From the NCBI GenBank assembly GCA_015069495.1, contig SVIN01000008.1, forward strand, positions 1-64,000: a stretch of DNA of 64,000 bases, read 5' to 3'. The notes under the pieces were generated by a model. It saw only the letters and a program-made list of their open reading frames with translations. It was not told the DNA's origin and ran no database searches. This DNA comes from Clostridiales bacterium (GTDB taxonomy: Bacteria; Bacillota; Clostridia; Christensenellales; Borkfalkiaceae). Positions 41,197 through 49,671 of this stretch are shown here, piece after piece. The first letter of the stretch is position 1. Every line of letters starts with the position of its first letter. The position numbers and the translations under genes were made by a program.

Positions 41197-42498
41197 TTAT
41201 CCTTTTCTAATCGCGATATACACGATATTTTCTGTCAAATCCGTCACTTTCACAGCGTCGGATATTTCTACACCGCACACTGCGTACACTTCACCGTGTT
41301 CCTCAGCGATGAGGGGTAAAAATCCCCGCTCTGCAACGGGTATCTTTTCCTCGTTGAAAAATTTCTTCAAGGTTTTCGTACCCCCGCCAAAGCGACGTAT
41401 ATAATCCCCGTCTTCACGGAACCGATACACCGCCGTAGGCGGAATTTTATCCCTATCCAAGCGCAAAACGCGCCATTCGCTGTCCTGCAAAATAGGCGTA
41501 TCTGCCACCATTACCTGATATCTTCCGCCCTCAAAACCTTGTTTTGTAAAAGGTTTCGCGGGGCTTTTTTCTTCAAAGACTTCTTCGCGTTTACGGTAAA
41601 AATAAACACCGTTTTCCCGTTTCTCCGCTTCCACGCCTTTGGGAAAAGTCTGTTTTGCACCGCGCTGTAACGCCTGCAATGCATAGGCGTTTTCCAAATG
41701 CAACGCGGTATAATCTTTCTCCACACCAAGCGTTTTCAACGCCGTCAAACACGCACGGCGGAACAAGGGTTTTTCCTTGCAAAAGCGCACCAAAATACCT
41801 TCTGCATCCATCGTCAAAAGTTCTTGCGACAGCCGATATAACAGCTCGTCGTCCTCACTGGCAAGCTTTGCAAATCGGGTCAAATTTTCCATCCCGCCCG
41901 CAACGCAATCTTCCAATATAGGCAGAGCGTGCAAACGCAATTTATTGCGGGTCGCATCCGTTTCCAAATTGGTACAATCGATGCAAAAATCCAATCCGTT
42001 TTCCTTGGCATACGCCTCGATTTCCGCCCTCGTCCAAGACAAGAACGGACGGATGATTTGACCGTTATTGGCAGAGATGCCCCCTACGCCCGTAAGCGAA
42101 GTTCCGCGCAATAACCGAAACAACACCGTTTCCGCATCATCGTTTTTATGGTGCGCCGTGGCGATGATATCCGCTTTTCCTTCCGCAAGCAAACGTCCAA
42201 AACATTCGATACGAAAAGCGCGCGCCGCCGTTTCTAAGCTTTGCTTATTCCGCTCCGCACGCTTTGGACAATCCTCGGAAAAGTTATACAACTCAATCCC
42301 TAAATTTTTACAAAACTCACAGACAAACCGCGCATCGCGCAAGCTGTCTTCTCCGCGAATCCCATGTTCGCAATGCACCGCGCATAAGGTGTAGCCGTAC
42401 TCCGTTTCCCGCCCTTTCAACCAATGCAAAAGGGACACCGAATCCACACCCCCGCTGACCGCAACGCATATCCTTTTTCCTGTAAATTCCGTCAGCAT
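41197..42498 (-). CDS. tilS: tRNA(Ile)-lysidine synthetase
   Basis: 433 residues. Adds lysine to C34 of the CAU-anticodon tRNA-Ile using ATP, so that it reads AUA. P-loop V-S-G-G-V-D-S-V-S near the N-terminus, the H-C-E-H-G-I-R-G-E-D-S segment, an internal TilS substrate-binding region and the C-terminal lysidine domain (about 340-425) are all recognisable. It starts 3 bp after the SDR stop and is followed by hpt. Essential housekeeping gene placed inside a glycan-degradation transcription unit. Confidence 0.96.
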   Translation of the reverse strand: MLTEFTGKRICVAVSGGVDSVSLLHWLKGRETEYGYTLCAVHCEHGIRGEDSLRDARFVCEFCKNLGIELYNFSEDCPKRAERNKQSLETAARAFRIECFGRLLAEGKADIIATAHHKNDDAETVLFRLLRGTSLTGVGGISANNGQIIRPFLSWTRAEIEAYAKENGLDFCIDCTNLETDATRNKLRLHALPILEDCVAGGMENLTRFAKLASEDDELLYRLSQELLTMDAEGILVRFCKEKPLFRRACLTALKTLGVEKDYTALHLENAYALQALQRGAKQTFPKGVEAEKRENGVYFYRKREEVFEEKSPAKPFTKQGFEGGRYQVMVADTPILQDSEWRVLRLDRDKIPPTAVYRFREDGDYIRRFGGGTKTLKKFFNEEKIPVAERGFLPLIAEEHGEVYAVCGVEISDAVKVTDLTENIVYIAIRKG

Positions 42499-42501
42499 AC
42501 T

Positions 42502-43290
42502 TTACTTTTTATCCCATTTCCGCGCAGTCATACCGCCGTCGCAAAGCACGTCCGTACCCGTAAGGAAACCGTTTCGCTCGTCGGCAACCGTTGCGAGAAG
42601 ATATCCCACCTCGGAAGCTTTACCCAAACGAGTTGACATGGCGGAAGTTTCTTCCGTGTTTTCTTCCAACAACCCAGGGCTCACGGATACCACGCGAATC
42701 CCGTTTTCGCCAAAATCCAACGCGCATTTTTTCGCGTACCAAAGGACGAAATTTTTCGACAATGCGTATGCAAAATCCTTTTGTTGGCTTTCGTCTTTGA
42801 GGGAATGCACTTTCTTCAAAATTTTCTGCCAGAAGTTTTCCCCATCCGTTTCCAACATAGCGTATACCTTATGCGGGATATCGTTCACCGCAGGATCATA
42901 CGCCGCGTACGATCCCACGTTTACAATCGCCCCGCCCGCGGTCATTGCCTTGGCAAAGACTCGATTGATATAGGTAACGCTGAGGATATTATACCGTAAA
43001 ATCCATTCGATATTTTCCGTTTCCGCGGTGAGTTCCATGGTGTGAATTACCTGCTTCACCTTGCCAAGTTCCGAGGCAAACGCCGACAGTTCTTTCACGC
43101 TGTTGGGGTTGAATACGTCGCAATATTTGGCAAACACAGTATAACCGTGCGCGCGCAAAATTTGCACCGCGTTTTCCAACGTTTCCACCTCGTTACCCGC
43201 AAGCACGAGGATTTTTTCCTTGGATATATTTTTCGCGGTTTCCAGCCCAATGCCGTTACCGCCGCCCGTAATCACACATACGTTTGCCAT
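42502..43290 (-). CDS. SDR-family oxidoreductase
   Basis: 262 residues, one Rossmann domain. Cofactor loop T-G-G-G-N-G-I-G at the N-terminus; catalytic Y-A-L-S-K (Y-x3-K) in the second half; C-terminal G-T-D-V-L-C-D-G-G typical of classical short-chain dehydrogenases. Acts on an unknown alcohol or sugar substrate with NAD(P). It sits 9 bp after the GH78-like gene, so a role in handling the released sugar is plausible but unproven. Confidence 0.9.
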   Translation of the reverse strand: MANVCVITGGGNGIGLETAKNISKEKILVLAGNEVETLENAVQILRAHGYTVFAKYCDVFNPNSVKELSAFASELGKVKQVIHTMELTAETENIEWILRYNILSVTYINRVFAKAMTAGGAIVNVGSYAAYDPAVNDIPHKVYAMLETDGENFWQKILKKVHSLKDESQQKDFAYALSKNFVLWYAKKCALDFGENGIRVVSVSPGLLEENTEETSAMSTRLGKASEVGYLLATVADERNGFLTGTDVLCDGGMTARKWDKK

Positions 43291-43299
43291 ACTGACTCC

Positions 43300-44937
43300 T
43301 TAATACTGAACCTCAATCCCCTTAGGCGCGTCCACAATCGTGTTCACTGTGCCGTTTTCCTGCAAGGTGTGTTCCACCGTCACGACGCCATGCAGGGTGG
43401 GGAATTTCACCTTCACGTGTTTCAAACCGCTTAAATGCGGGGTAATCGTTATTTTTTGTACCCCTGCGCCCTCAGTCTTAATCCCTGCAACCGTCTCCAC
43501 CAAATACGGGATAACGCCCGCCGACCATGCGTGGCAGAAACTGTGACGGAAGCTCTGGTAACAGAATTTACCGTAATCTCCGTGAATATCCTTTTTCCCT
43601 TCCACAGGCATCTCGTCCAAGCGAGTGCAATTTTCCAACCATTCCAGGTCAAAATCTTCCCAGAACGTCGTCGCACCCACGGACAGCATACCGCCGTAAT
43701 ATTCTTTCATCATAGACAGTGCGGCTTCATATTCGCCAAAGCCCGCAACCGCCGTCAAAATGGGGTAGGATTGGAAGGTAGAAAGCCCATTTGCGCCGCC
43801 GCGCATCAAGGTTGTTTTCAAACACTCGTCCGTTTCTCCTGCCCACGCGCCAAGCGCAGCAATCTGTTTGTAAATATCAATTGTGTATTTCTTTTGCGCT
43901 ATCTTTGCAAGCACTTCGTCGCAAAGCGACGTATCTTCGTCAAAGGCAACCAACAATTCTTTCAGTGCACGCAATGCAACCGTGGTCAAGTACGCAACAC
44001 CCGCAAGGCGCTCGCTTTGGCGTTGTTCCGTCCTATCCTCGCCTTCTTGAATACACGAGGGCCAATCGATATAATTGAACGAGTAGGAAACCGTGCCGTC
44101 CTCTGCCACCGCAGGAGAAACAATCTGTTCCAAAATCCCTTTCGCGTAAGGAAGATAAGGCGCAACGCTTGCTTTATCTCCGTTTGCGTGATACGCTTCG
44201 CGCAGGTTAATTATCCACCACAGCGAATAAGTAGGCATGCCGTTGATTGGATTGGGCAACGGTGCTTGCACCATAGAAAAATCCAAACAACGCAAGGTTT
44301 CGGGGATATCCCCGAACAAGCAGTTCGCCGCGCGTACTTCGGGATATAAATCCCCAATCCACACCAAGCGGTCGCGCTTGATACCGTCCCACAGCATACC
44401 GTTTTGCAAGCAAAGGCGTAAGGTATACGCCGCTGTCGTCCAAATATCGTTGACCAAAGCATCGTCGCATTCAAACGAACCGATTTCCGCACGCGTATCG
44501 GTATCCACCGCCGCCACCACCGTTTTTAAGAAAACCACAGTATCGTCCGACAAAGTATCAATACGCAGGAAACGGAACCCCGTTTGGCCAAAAGTCATAT
44601 CTGAATATCTCTGTAATTCCACGCAGAAATCACGCAAGGAATGGTCGTTGGTCGCACCGTAACCGTTTTCACCTTGTTTCAGTTCCGCACAGGTTTCCCC
44701 GACCGATTCACCAAAACGCAAGCGTACCGTTTTTTGGTTTTGTACGGCATAGGTTAACATTCTCGCCCCGCCCGACACTTCTTTGCCAAAATCAAGGATC
44801 ACGGACGCACGCCCTTTCATGATGCAAGTATTGGGTTCGCTCAAACCAATTTGCAAAATTTGTTCTTTCAATAAATTTTCCGCATTGGTCACTTCGCCTT
44901 GCGTGTAAATGATTTTTGTAGCATTTATATATTTCAT
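43300..44937 (-). CDS. GH78-like alpha-L-rhamnosidase
   Basis: 545 residues from ATG 44937 (GGAGAGAAGT just upstream; an in-frame TTG 12 bases earlier is not needed). N-terminal beta domain (about 30-150) and an (alpha/alpha)6 barrel (about 165-470) with D-G-I-K-R-D-R-L-V-W-I-G-D, the hallmark acidic region of bacterial rhamnosidases. A C-terminal beta domain follows. No signal peptide, so cytoplasmic. It is shorter than many GH78 enzymes, lacking extra N-terminal domains. Cleavage of terminal alpha-rhamnose or a related sugar is likely; specificity is uncertain. Confidence 0.85.
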   Translation of the reverse strand: MKYINATKIIYTQGEVTNAENLLKEQILQIGLSEPNTCIMKGRASVILDFGKEVSGGARMLTYAVQNQKTVRLRFGESVGETCAELKQGENGYGATNDHSLRDFCVELQRYSDMTFGQTGFRFLRIDTLSDDTVVFLKTVVAAVDTDTRAEIGSFECDDALVNDIWTTAAYTLRLCLQNGMLWDGIKRDRLVWIGDLYPEVRAANCLFGDIPETLRCLDFSMVQAPLPNPINGMPTYSLWWIINLREAYHANGDKASVAPYLPYAKGILEQIVSPAVAEDGTVSYSFNYIDWPSCIQEGEDRTEQRQSERLAGVAYLTTVALRALKELLVAFDEDTSLCDEVLAKIAQKKYTIDIYKQIAALGAWAGETDECLKTTLMRGGANGLSTFQSYPILTAVAGFGEYEAALSMMKEYYGGMLSVGATTFWEDFDLEWLENCTRLDEMPVEGKKDIHGDYGKFCYQSFRHSFCHAWSAGVIPYLVETVAGIKTEGAGVQKITITPHLSGLKHVKVKFPTLHGVVTVEHTLQENGTVNTIVDAPKGIEVQY

Positions 44938-44951
44938 ACTTCTCTCCAAAG

Positions 44952-47876
44952 TTATTTGACTACTTTAAACGAACGAATTTGGAAAGGTCTAAAATCAAGC
45001 TGTCCGCTTACTTCGCCCATCTTTTCTTCCAACAAGTCCACTTCGCAATCCAATCGATAGCCCTTAGGCAAAGTCAAGTTGGCTGTACCCGCTTTCCCCG
45101 TACGTTCGAACATACGAAGAATATATCCTTCGCCGTCGTATGCAGGTTTGAATGCGGTGATTTCCACTTGCTTATTGTCCACCGTAGGCATCTCTATCGT
45201 CTGATTGCCATACAAACCGCGTGTGTTAAATTCTTTCGCACGATCGTCTACGTCAATCGGGTCAAACCCGCCTGCATGGGGATAGAACGCATAGGAATAG
45301 CTGACGAATTCACGTTCGATAGAAGGATATTCGGTCGAACGAACAAGGTTGATAGACAAGATATTTTCTTTTGCCATGAACCCGTTTTTCGCGTTGTTGA
45401 GGACTGCCAAGCCCTGCGTATCGGCGGACACGTCAAACCATTTTTGACAGCAAATTTCAAACTGCGCCGCATCGTGTTCGGTTTCGTCGGTCGTCGGTCT
45501 GCCAAGGTAACCGAACTGAATATCACTGTTGACAACGTCCGACCAAACAGCAGGGGAAGTTTCCGAACGAATCATATGCCCCGCATCTACCAAACGCACG
45601 TCGTGCTTGATTTGAATGGTCGGTTCGTTTTTGTGCATTAAAATCGTTTGGGTGAGTTTGGAATTTTTATATTCGTAGCATTGTACGACTTCCACCAAAT
45701 CCCCGAAATTACGCACCTTGGTATCCGTAAGCGTCATGAAGATTTCCGGTTGGTCACGGTAATCGTCTTCAAAATCCCACGAATCGCCTTTATCGATAAA
45801 CACGCGCAATTTGTTTGCCCAATCGGTTGCTTTTCTGCCGTCTTTTAAGAGGATGGATTTGAACGAACCGTCCGTATCGAACGTTACGGTGTAATAATCG
45901 GTTTCCACCTCATCTACCCAATCGGAAGCCACCGCTTGGTCGTAAACGACAGGCGCAATCAAATCGCCGTTGCCTTTATAATACAAATACCCATCGCCCG
46001 ATTTTTCGATTCTTGCCACCGAATCCTTGGACATGTTGACGTATTTTTTATCTTTATCCGCCACGAAGGACAAACCCTTTTCGTTGACGAGGGATTCCAT
46101 GCGGTTGTACAATTTTTCGTATGCAACCTCAGTTTCATCGTATACACGCTGAATGGACGAACCAGGCAAAATATCATGGAATTGATACAACAACACTTCC
46201 TTCCAAGTATCGTCAATTACCGCTTTGTCACCCTTTTCGCCAAGGCAGGCAAGCAAGGCTTCGTACGCAATCAACTTGCTTTCGCAATCACGGTTTTTGT
46301 TTTTGTTGTTCGATTGCGAAGTATAGGTTGCACGGTGTTTTTCCAAATACATTTCACCATGATAGGTGGGCAAATCTTTATTTTTCAAATTATTGAAATA
46401 GCTATGTGCGGGGGCTTGTTTTACCTGCGGGAGATAGGACATTTTTTCCATGCGTTCCAAACGTTCGACCATCTTCACGGACGGACCGCCGCCACCGTCG
46501 CCAATGCCGTACACGATCATGAAATCGTCCTTTTGATCCGCTTCGCGAAGTTGATTTTTACTGTGAATCAACGAACGGGGACACGCATAGGAATTGTACG
46601 TGCCTTCGGGGGGCATATGCACGAGCACACTAGAACCGTCCAACCCTGCCCAATGGAAGCTGTGATAAGGGAACAGCGTACGGTTCGACCAAGAAATTTT
46701 AATGGTCAAAAAGTAATCCTGCTGGGAAAGTTTTAACACCTGCGGCATCCCTGCGCTGTAACCAAAGGTATCGGGCAGCCAACGCAATTTTACGTAATGT
46801 CCAAATTCCTCTTTCCAGAATTTCTGTCCGTAGAGTTCCTGACGGACAAGCGCTTCTTCACAAGGCACGTTGGTGTCGTTTTCTACCCAACCGCCGCCGA
46901 CGGGTTCAAAACGTCCCTCTTTTGCAAACTGCTTGATTTCCTCGTACAGTTTCGGGTCAAGTTCCTTCATCCACGCCAACTGCTGAGGCTGAGATACGAC
47001 GAAATGGAACTTGGGATATTTTTTCATAAGGTAAATAGCGCTGGCGAACGTACGCTTTGCCTTGCGCTTGCTTTCACGGATCGGCCACAGCCACGCCAAA
47101 TCCAAATGCGCGTGCCCTACCGCCGTAATCTTGATATTTTCATAACCCGCCAAACCGAACAATTCGGTCATAATCGCCTTCGCGCGGGGATAAATATCGG
47201 GCGCATTGTAAACAAACATGTTCATCACTTTGCGCAAACCGTACAAAATTTTGATTTTTCTCTGTTCGGTAAAAGCCGTACCAAGGCAATAATCCAACAA
47301 CACGTCGAAATCGAAATACAACTCTTGCATTTCACGGTTTTCGCGAACGATTGCAGCCGCCGTCAATTTGGATTCGCCGAAAAATTCACCGACAAGATTA
47401 TTGGATGCAGCATCTATGTAAATATCGATATTGCCATCCTCGTCCGCTACGTTTTCATCCACGGGATAATAGCGTTTTTCAGACATACCGTCGCGCGATT
47501 CAAATACGGGCGAACCTGCGGTAAAGCCTTTGACCGCATGCCCCGTTTTATCCACCAGCAAACCTTCGCCGTCGTTTGCAAAATCAAGGTAGAGATCCTT
47601 GCGGTCCATATCCTTGGGCAATTGCCCTTTTAAATGAAACCACGCACAGGCAAAATTCTTCTTCGCCCAAACGTCCCCCACCTTGATAGGTTCAAAGGTA
47701 AGCGTAGAAATTTCTTCAAAAGGAACGGGCTCGTCCGAATACGCAAAGCTTACTTCCAAACCCAATACATGGGTATGCCCATAAACAGGCAATTCTTTGT
47801 CGAAAAATTTCTTTAATTTCAGCCATTCTAACTCGCGGTCATATTGGTCTTTATGCGCAAATATCGTTTGTTGCAT
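44952..47876 (-). CDS. Alpha-mannosidase, GH38
   Basis: 974 residues from ATG 47876; GAGG lies 11 bases upstream, and upstream in-frame codons run into the operator and promoter. Cytoplasmic class II mannosidase: Zn-binding H-A-H-L-D-L-A-W, nucleophile Asp in L-P-D-T-F-G-Y, then the middle helical bundle and large beta C-terminal domains. Releases alpha-mannose (or a related sugar) from imported oligosaccharides. First gene of the operon with the GH78-like enzyme, SDR, tilS and hpt; spacings of 3-14 bp throughout. Confidence 0.95.
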   Translation of the reverse strand: MQQTIFAHKDQYDRELEWLKLKKFFDKELPVYGHTHVLGLEVSFAYSDEPVPFEEISTLTFEPIKVGDVWAKKNFACAWFHLKGQLPKDMDRKDLYLDFANDGEGLLVDKTGHAVKGFTAGSPVFESRDGMSEKRYYPVDENVADEDGNIDIYIDAASNNLVGEFFGESKLTAAAIVRENREMQELYFDFDVLLDYCLGTAFTEQRKIKILYGLRKVMNMFVYNAPDIYPRAKAIMTELFGLAGYENIKITAVGHAHLDLAWLWPIRESKRKAKRTFASAIYLMKKYPKFHFVVSQPQQLAWMKELDPKLYEEIKQFAKEGRFEPVGGGWVENDTNVPCEEALVRQELYGQKFWKEEFGHYVKLRWLPDTFGYSAGMPQVLKLSQQDYFLTIKISWSNRTLFPYHSFHWAGLDGSSVLVHMPPEGTYNSYACPRSLIHSKNQLREADQKDDFMIVYGIGDGGGGPSVKMVERLERMEKMSYLPQVKQAPAHSYFNNLKNKDLPTYHGEMYLEKHRATYTSQSNNKNKNRDCESKLIAYEALLACLGEKGDKAVIDDTWKEVLLYQFHDILPGSSIQRVYDETEVAYEKLYNRMESLVNEKGLSFVADKDKKYVNMSKDSVARIEKSGDGYLYYKGNGDLIAPVVYDQAVASDWVDEVETDYYTVTFDTDGSFKSILLKDGRKATDWANKLRVFIDKGDSWDFEDDYRDQPEIFMTLTDTKVRNFGDLVEVVQCYEYKNSKLTQTILMHKNEPTIQIKHDVRLVDAGHMIRSETSPAVWSDVVNSDIQFGYLGRPTTDETEHDAAQFEICCQKWFDVSADTQGLAVLNNAKNGFMAKENILSINLVRSTEYPSIEREFVSYSYAFYPHAGGFDPIDVDDRAKEFNTRGLYGNQTIEMPTVDNKQVEITAFKPAYDGEGYILRMFERTGKAGTANLTLPKGYRLDCEVDLLEEKMGEVSGQLDFRPFQIRSFKVVK

Positions 47877-47901
47877 CTTGATTAATACCTCATTCATAAT
47901 G

Positions 47902-47920
47902 TATTTAACTTTGTTAAATA
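47902..47920. promoter_or_regulatory. Palindromic operator at the glycan-operon start site
   Basis: TATTTAAC-TTT-GTTAAATA, perfect 8-bp arms, placed 3 bases downstream of the -10 box and hence over the transcription start. Position is that of a repressor site. Arms recall ROK- or LacI-type sites, but no such regulator gene is in the window. Confidence 0.65.
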
Positions 47921-47922
47921 GC

Positions 47923-47951
47923 ATTATACCCTTTTTTACCGCGTAAGTCAA
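47923..47951 (-). promoter_or_regulatory. Promoter of the glycan/tilS/hpt operon
   Basis: Minus strand TTGACT (47951-47946), 17 bp, TATAAT (47928-47923). Confidence 0.87.
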
Positions 47952-48151
47952 TACCTTTTTGAAAATTTTTCCTTATAAAACGTAATATTCTTTCTGTCAA
48001 AGTGCAAAATCTCCTTTCCTTACGAAGATGGTACGTAGATTTTCGGACTCTTTTATCTTCCGCGTTTCTCCTTGTTGATTTTCCTGTGTTTTATTAAAAA
48101 GATTTTGCAACAGCTTTAACAAATTTTCAAAAAAATTTTTTTAATGAAGTA

Positions 48152-48180
48152 TTGACTTTTCCGCACTCGCGGATTATAAT
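48152..48180 (+). promoter_or_regulatory. Promoter of the PHP gene
   Basis: TTGACT (48152-48157), 17 bp, TATAAT (48175-48180), 34 bases before the ATG. Confidence 0.87.
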
Positions 48181-48214
48181 AATCGTATTCATTCCATATT
48201 AGACGGGGTTTGTT

Positions 48215-49591
48215 ATGTCTATTTATCTTCAAAATGAAATCGATATTTTTCCCTTGGTATTCCCTACGAAAACAGAGGTGGAATTTACCGTACAATCCCT
48301 TGGCACGCGTCTTCGCTTACAAGGGGAATATACTGTTGCCGTGCACCGTGCCAACGCGGGGTCGGCAAACGAAAGTTTCAGCGCGTGGAACGTAACCAAA
48401 ATCACCGCTACCGCTGATGAAAAATGCACTTTACGTTTTACCTATAACGCGGAAGAAGAGTGCGAGTATTACGTACGTCTATACCAAGGCGATACCATGG
48501 TATCTCAATTGCACGTATATGCAGTTGCACATGATTTGGCTTGCCGTTATCCCCTGCGCGGGGATTTCCACGTCCACACCACTGGTTCAGACGGTCGGGA
48601 AGATCCCGCCATTGTCTGCGCAAACTACCGCAGAAAGGGGTACGATTTTATGGTTATCACCGACCACGCGAGATATTACCCCTCTTTGGAAGCCATCCAC
48701 TTTTATAAGGACGTCCGTATCGCTTTGAATATTTTACCAGGCGAAGAAGTCCACCTGCCCTACACCCCCGTACATATTGTCAACGCAGGGTGTCTGTTCT
48801 CCGTCAACGGCTTGTTGCCCGTCAAAGAAAATTACTTGGAAACCAACGGCGAACTGTCCAAACGCAGATTTGACGAAAGCATTCAACCGCCTGAAATTTA
48901 TTACAACATGGACGATTACTACCGTGAAATTGATGAAATTGAAAAGAAACTGAAAGAGGGAGACAACCCCATCCCAGCCTCGATTGACAGCCGTTCGTAT
49001 GCGGAATGTCTGTGGGCGTATGAAAAAATCCGCGAGGCGCAGGGTTTAAGTATTTTCGCCCATCCCTATTGGCTGTTTGATTTGTACCAAATCCCCGAAG
49101 ATTTCACCCGATATATGCTGGAACAGCACCCCTTCGACGCGTTTGAGGTGTTGGGCGGTGAAAATTACTACCAACAGAACGGTTTGCAAACGGCGATGTA
49201 TTACGACGAGTATCGTTACGGCAGAATCCACCCCATCGTGGGATCTACGGACAGCCATGGCTCCACCCCGAAAAACCGCAATTGGGATATCTGTTCCACC
49301 ATCGTATTCGCCAAAGAAAATACCCGCGAGGAAATTTTACAATCGGTACGAGACCGCTATACGGTAGCGGTAGATACCATTTCCAAGGAATACCGTTTGG
49401 TGGGCGAATACCGTTATCAAAAATACGGAGCTTTCCTGATAGAACACTACTTCCCGATACATGATAAGCAAGCGGCGATGGACGGTGAAATGATGTATCA
49501 ATACGCCAACGGCAACGCTGAAAAAACCGAAGTAGAAATGCTTAGCGCGCGCGCGGAGAAACTGCTGAAAAAGTATATTCGGTTGTTGTAA
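48215..49591 (+). CDS. PHP-domain metal-dependent phosphoesterase family protein
   Basis: 458 residues. An N-terminal beta domain (about 1-110), then a PHP domain with the metal ligands G-D-F-H-V-H-T, V-I-T-D-H, E-E-V-H, F-A-H-P-Y and a final S-T-D-S-H-G. It resembles the CehA/McbA-like group. No signal peptide. The family hydrolyses phosphoesters or related bonds with a tri-metal centre; this substrate is unknown. The Shine-Dalgarno is weak (GGGG). Own promoter and terminator; it stands divergently from the glycan operon 338 bp away. Confidence 0.9.
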   Translation: MSIYLQNEIDIFPLVFPTKTEVEFTVQSLGTRLRLQGEYTVAVHRANAGSANESFSAWNVTKITATADEKCTLRFTYNAEEECEYYVRLYQGDTMVSQLHVYAVAHDLACRYPLRGDFHVHTTGSDGREDPAIVCANYRRKGYDFMVITDHARYYPSLEAIHFYKDVRIALNILPGEEVHLPYTPVHIVNAGCLFSVNGLLPVKENYLETNGELSKRRFDESIQPPEIYYNMDDYYREIDEIEKKLKEGDNPIPASIDSRSYAECLWAYEKIREAQGLSIFAHPYWLFDLYQIPEDFTRYMLEQHPFDAFEVLGGENYYQQNGLQTAMYYDEYRYGRIHPIVGSTDSHGSTPKNRNWDICSTIVFAKENTREEILQSVRDRYTVAVDTISKEYRLVGEYRYQKYGAFLIEHYFPIHDKQAAMDGEMMYQYANGNAEKTEVEMLSARAEKLLKKYIRLL

Positions 49592-49627
49592 TTCTTTTAA
49601 GGCAATATAAAATATCGAACAATTAAA

Positions 49628-49664
49628 AACCGACCAACGAACGCGATCGTTGGTCGGTTTTATT
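49628..49664. terminator. Bidirectional terminator
   Basis: ACCGACCAACGA-ACGCGA-TCGTTGGTCGGT followed by TTTATTTT, between the converging PHP and metallophosphoesterase genes. Confidence 0.92.
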
Positions 49665-49671
49665 TTACAAA

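Noticed and set aside
47877-47951. Upstream extension of the GH38 protein to 47951
   Set aside because: It would translate through the promoter and palindromic operator; GAGG precedes ATG 47876 and the family's N-terminus fits that start.
48006-48043. AAAATCT / AGATTTT pairing with inner TACG / CGTA, considered as a riboswitch
   Set aside because: The inner pairing overlaps the outer one, no known riboswitch core is recognisable, and it lies upstream of the PHP promoter, so it would not be transcribed with that gene.
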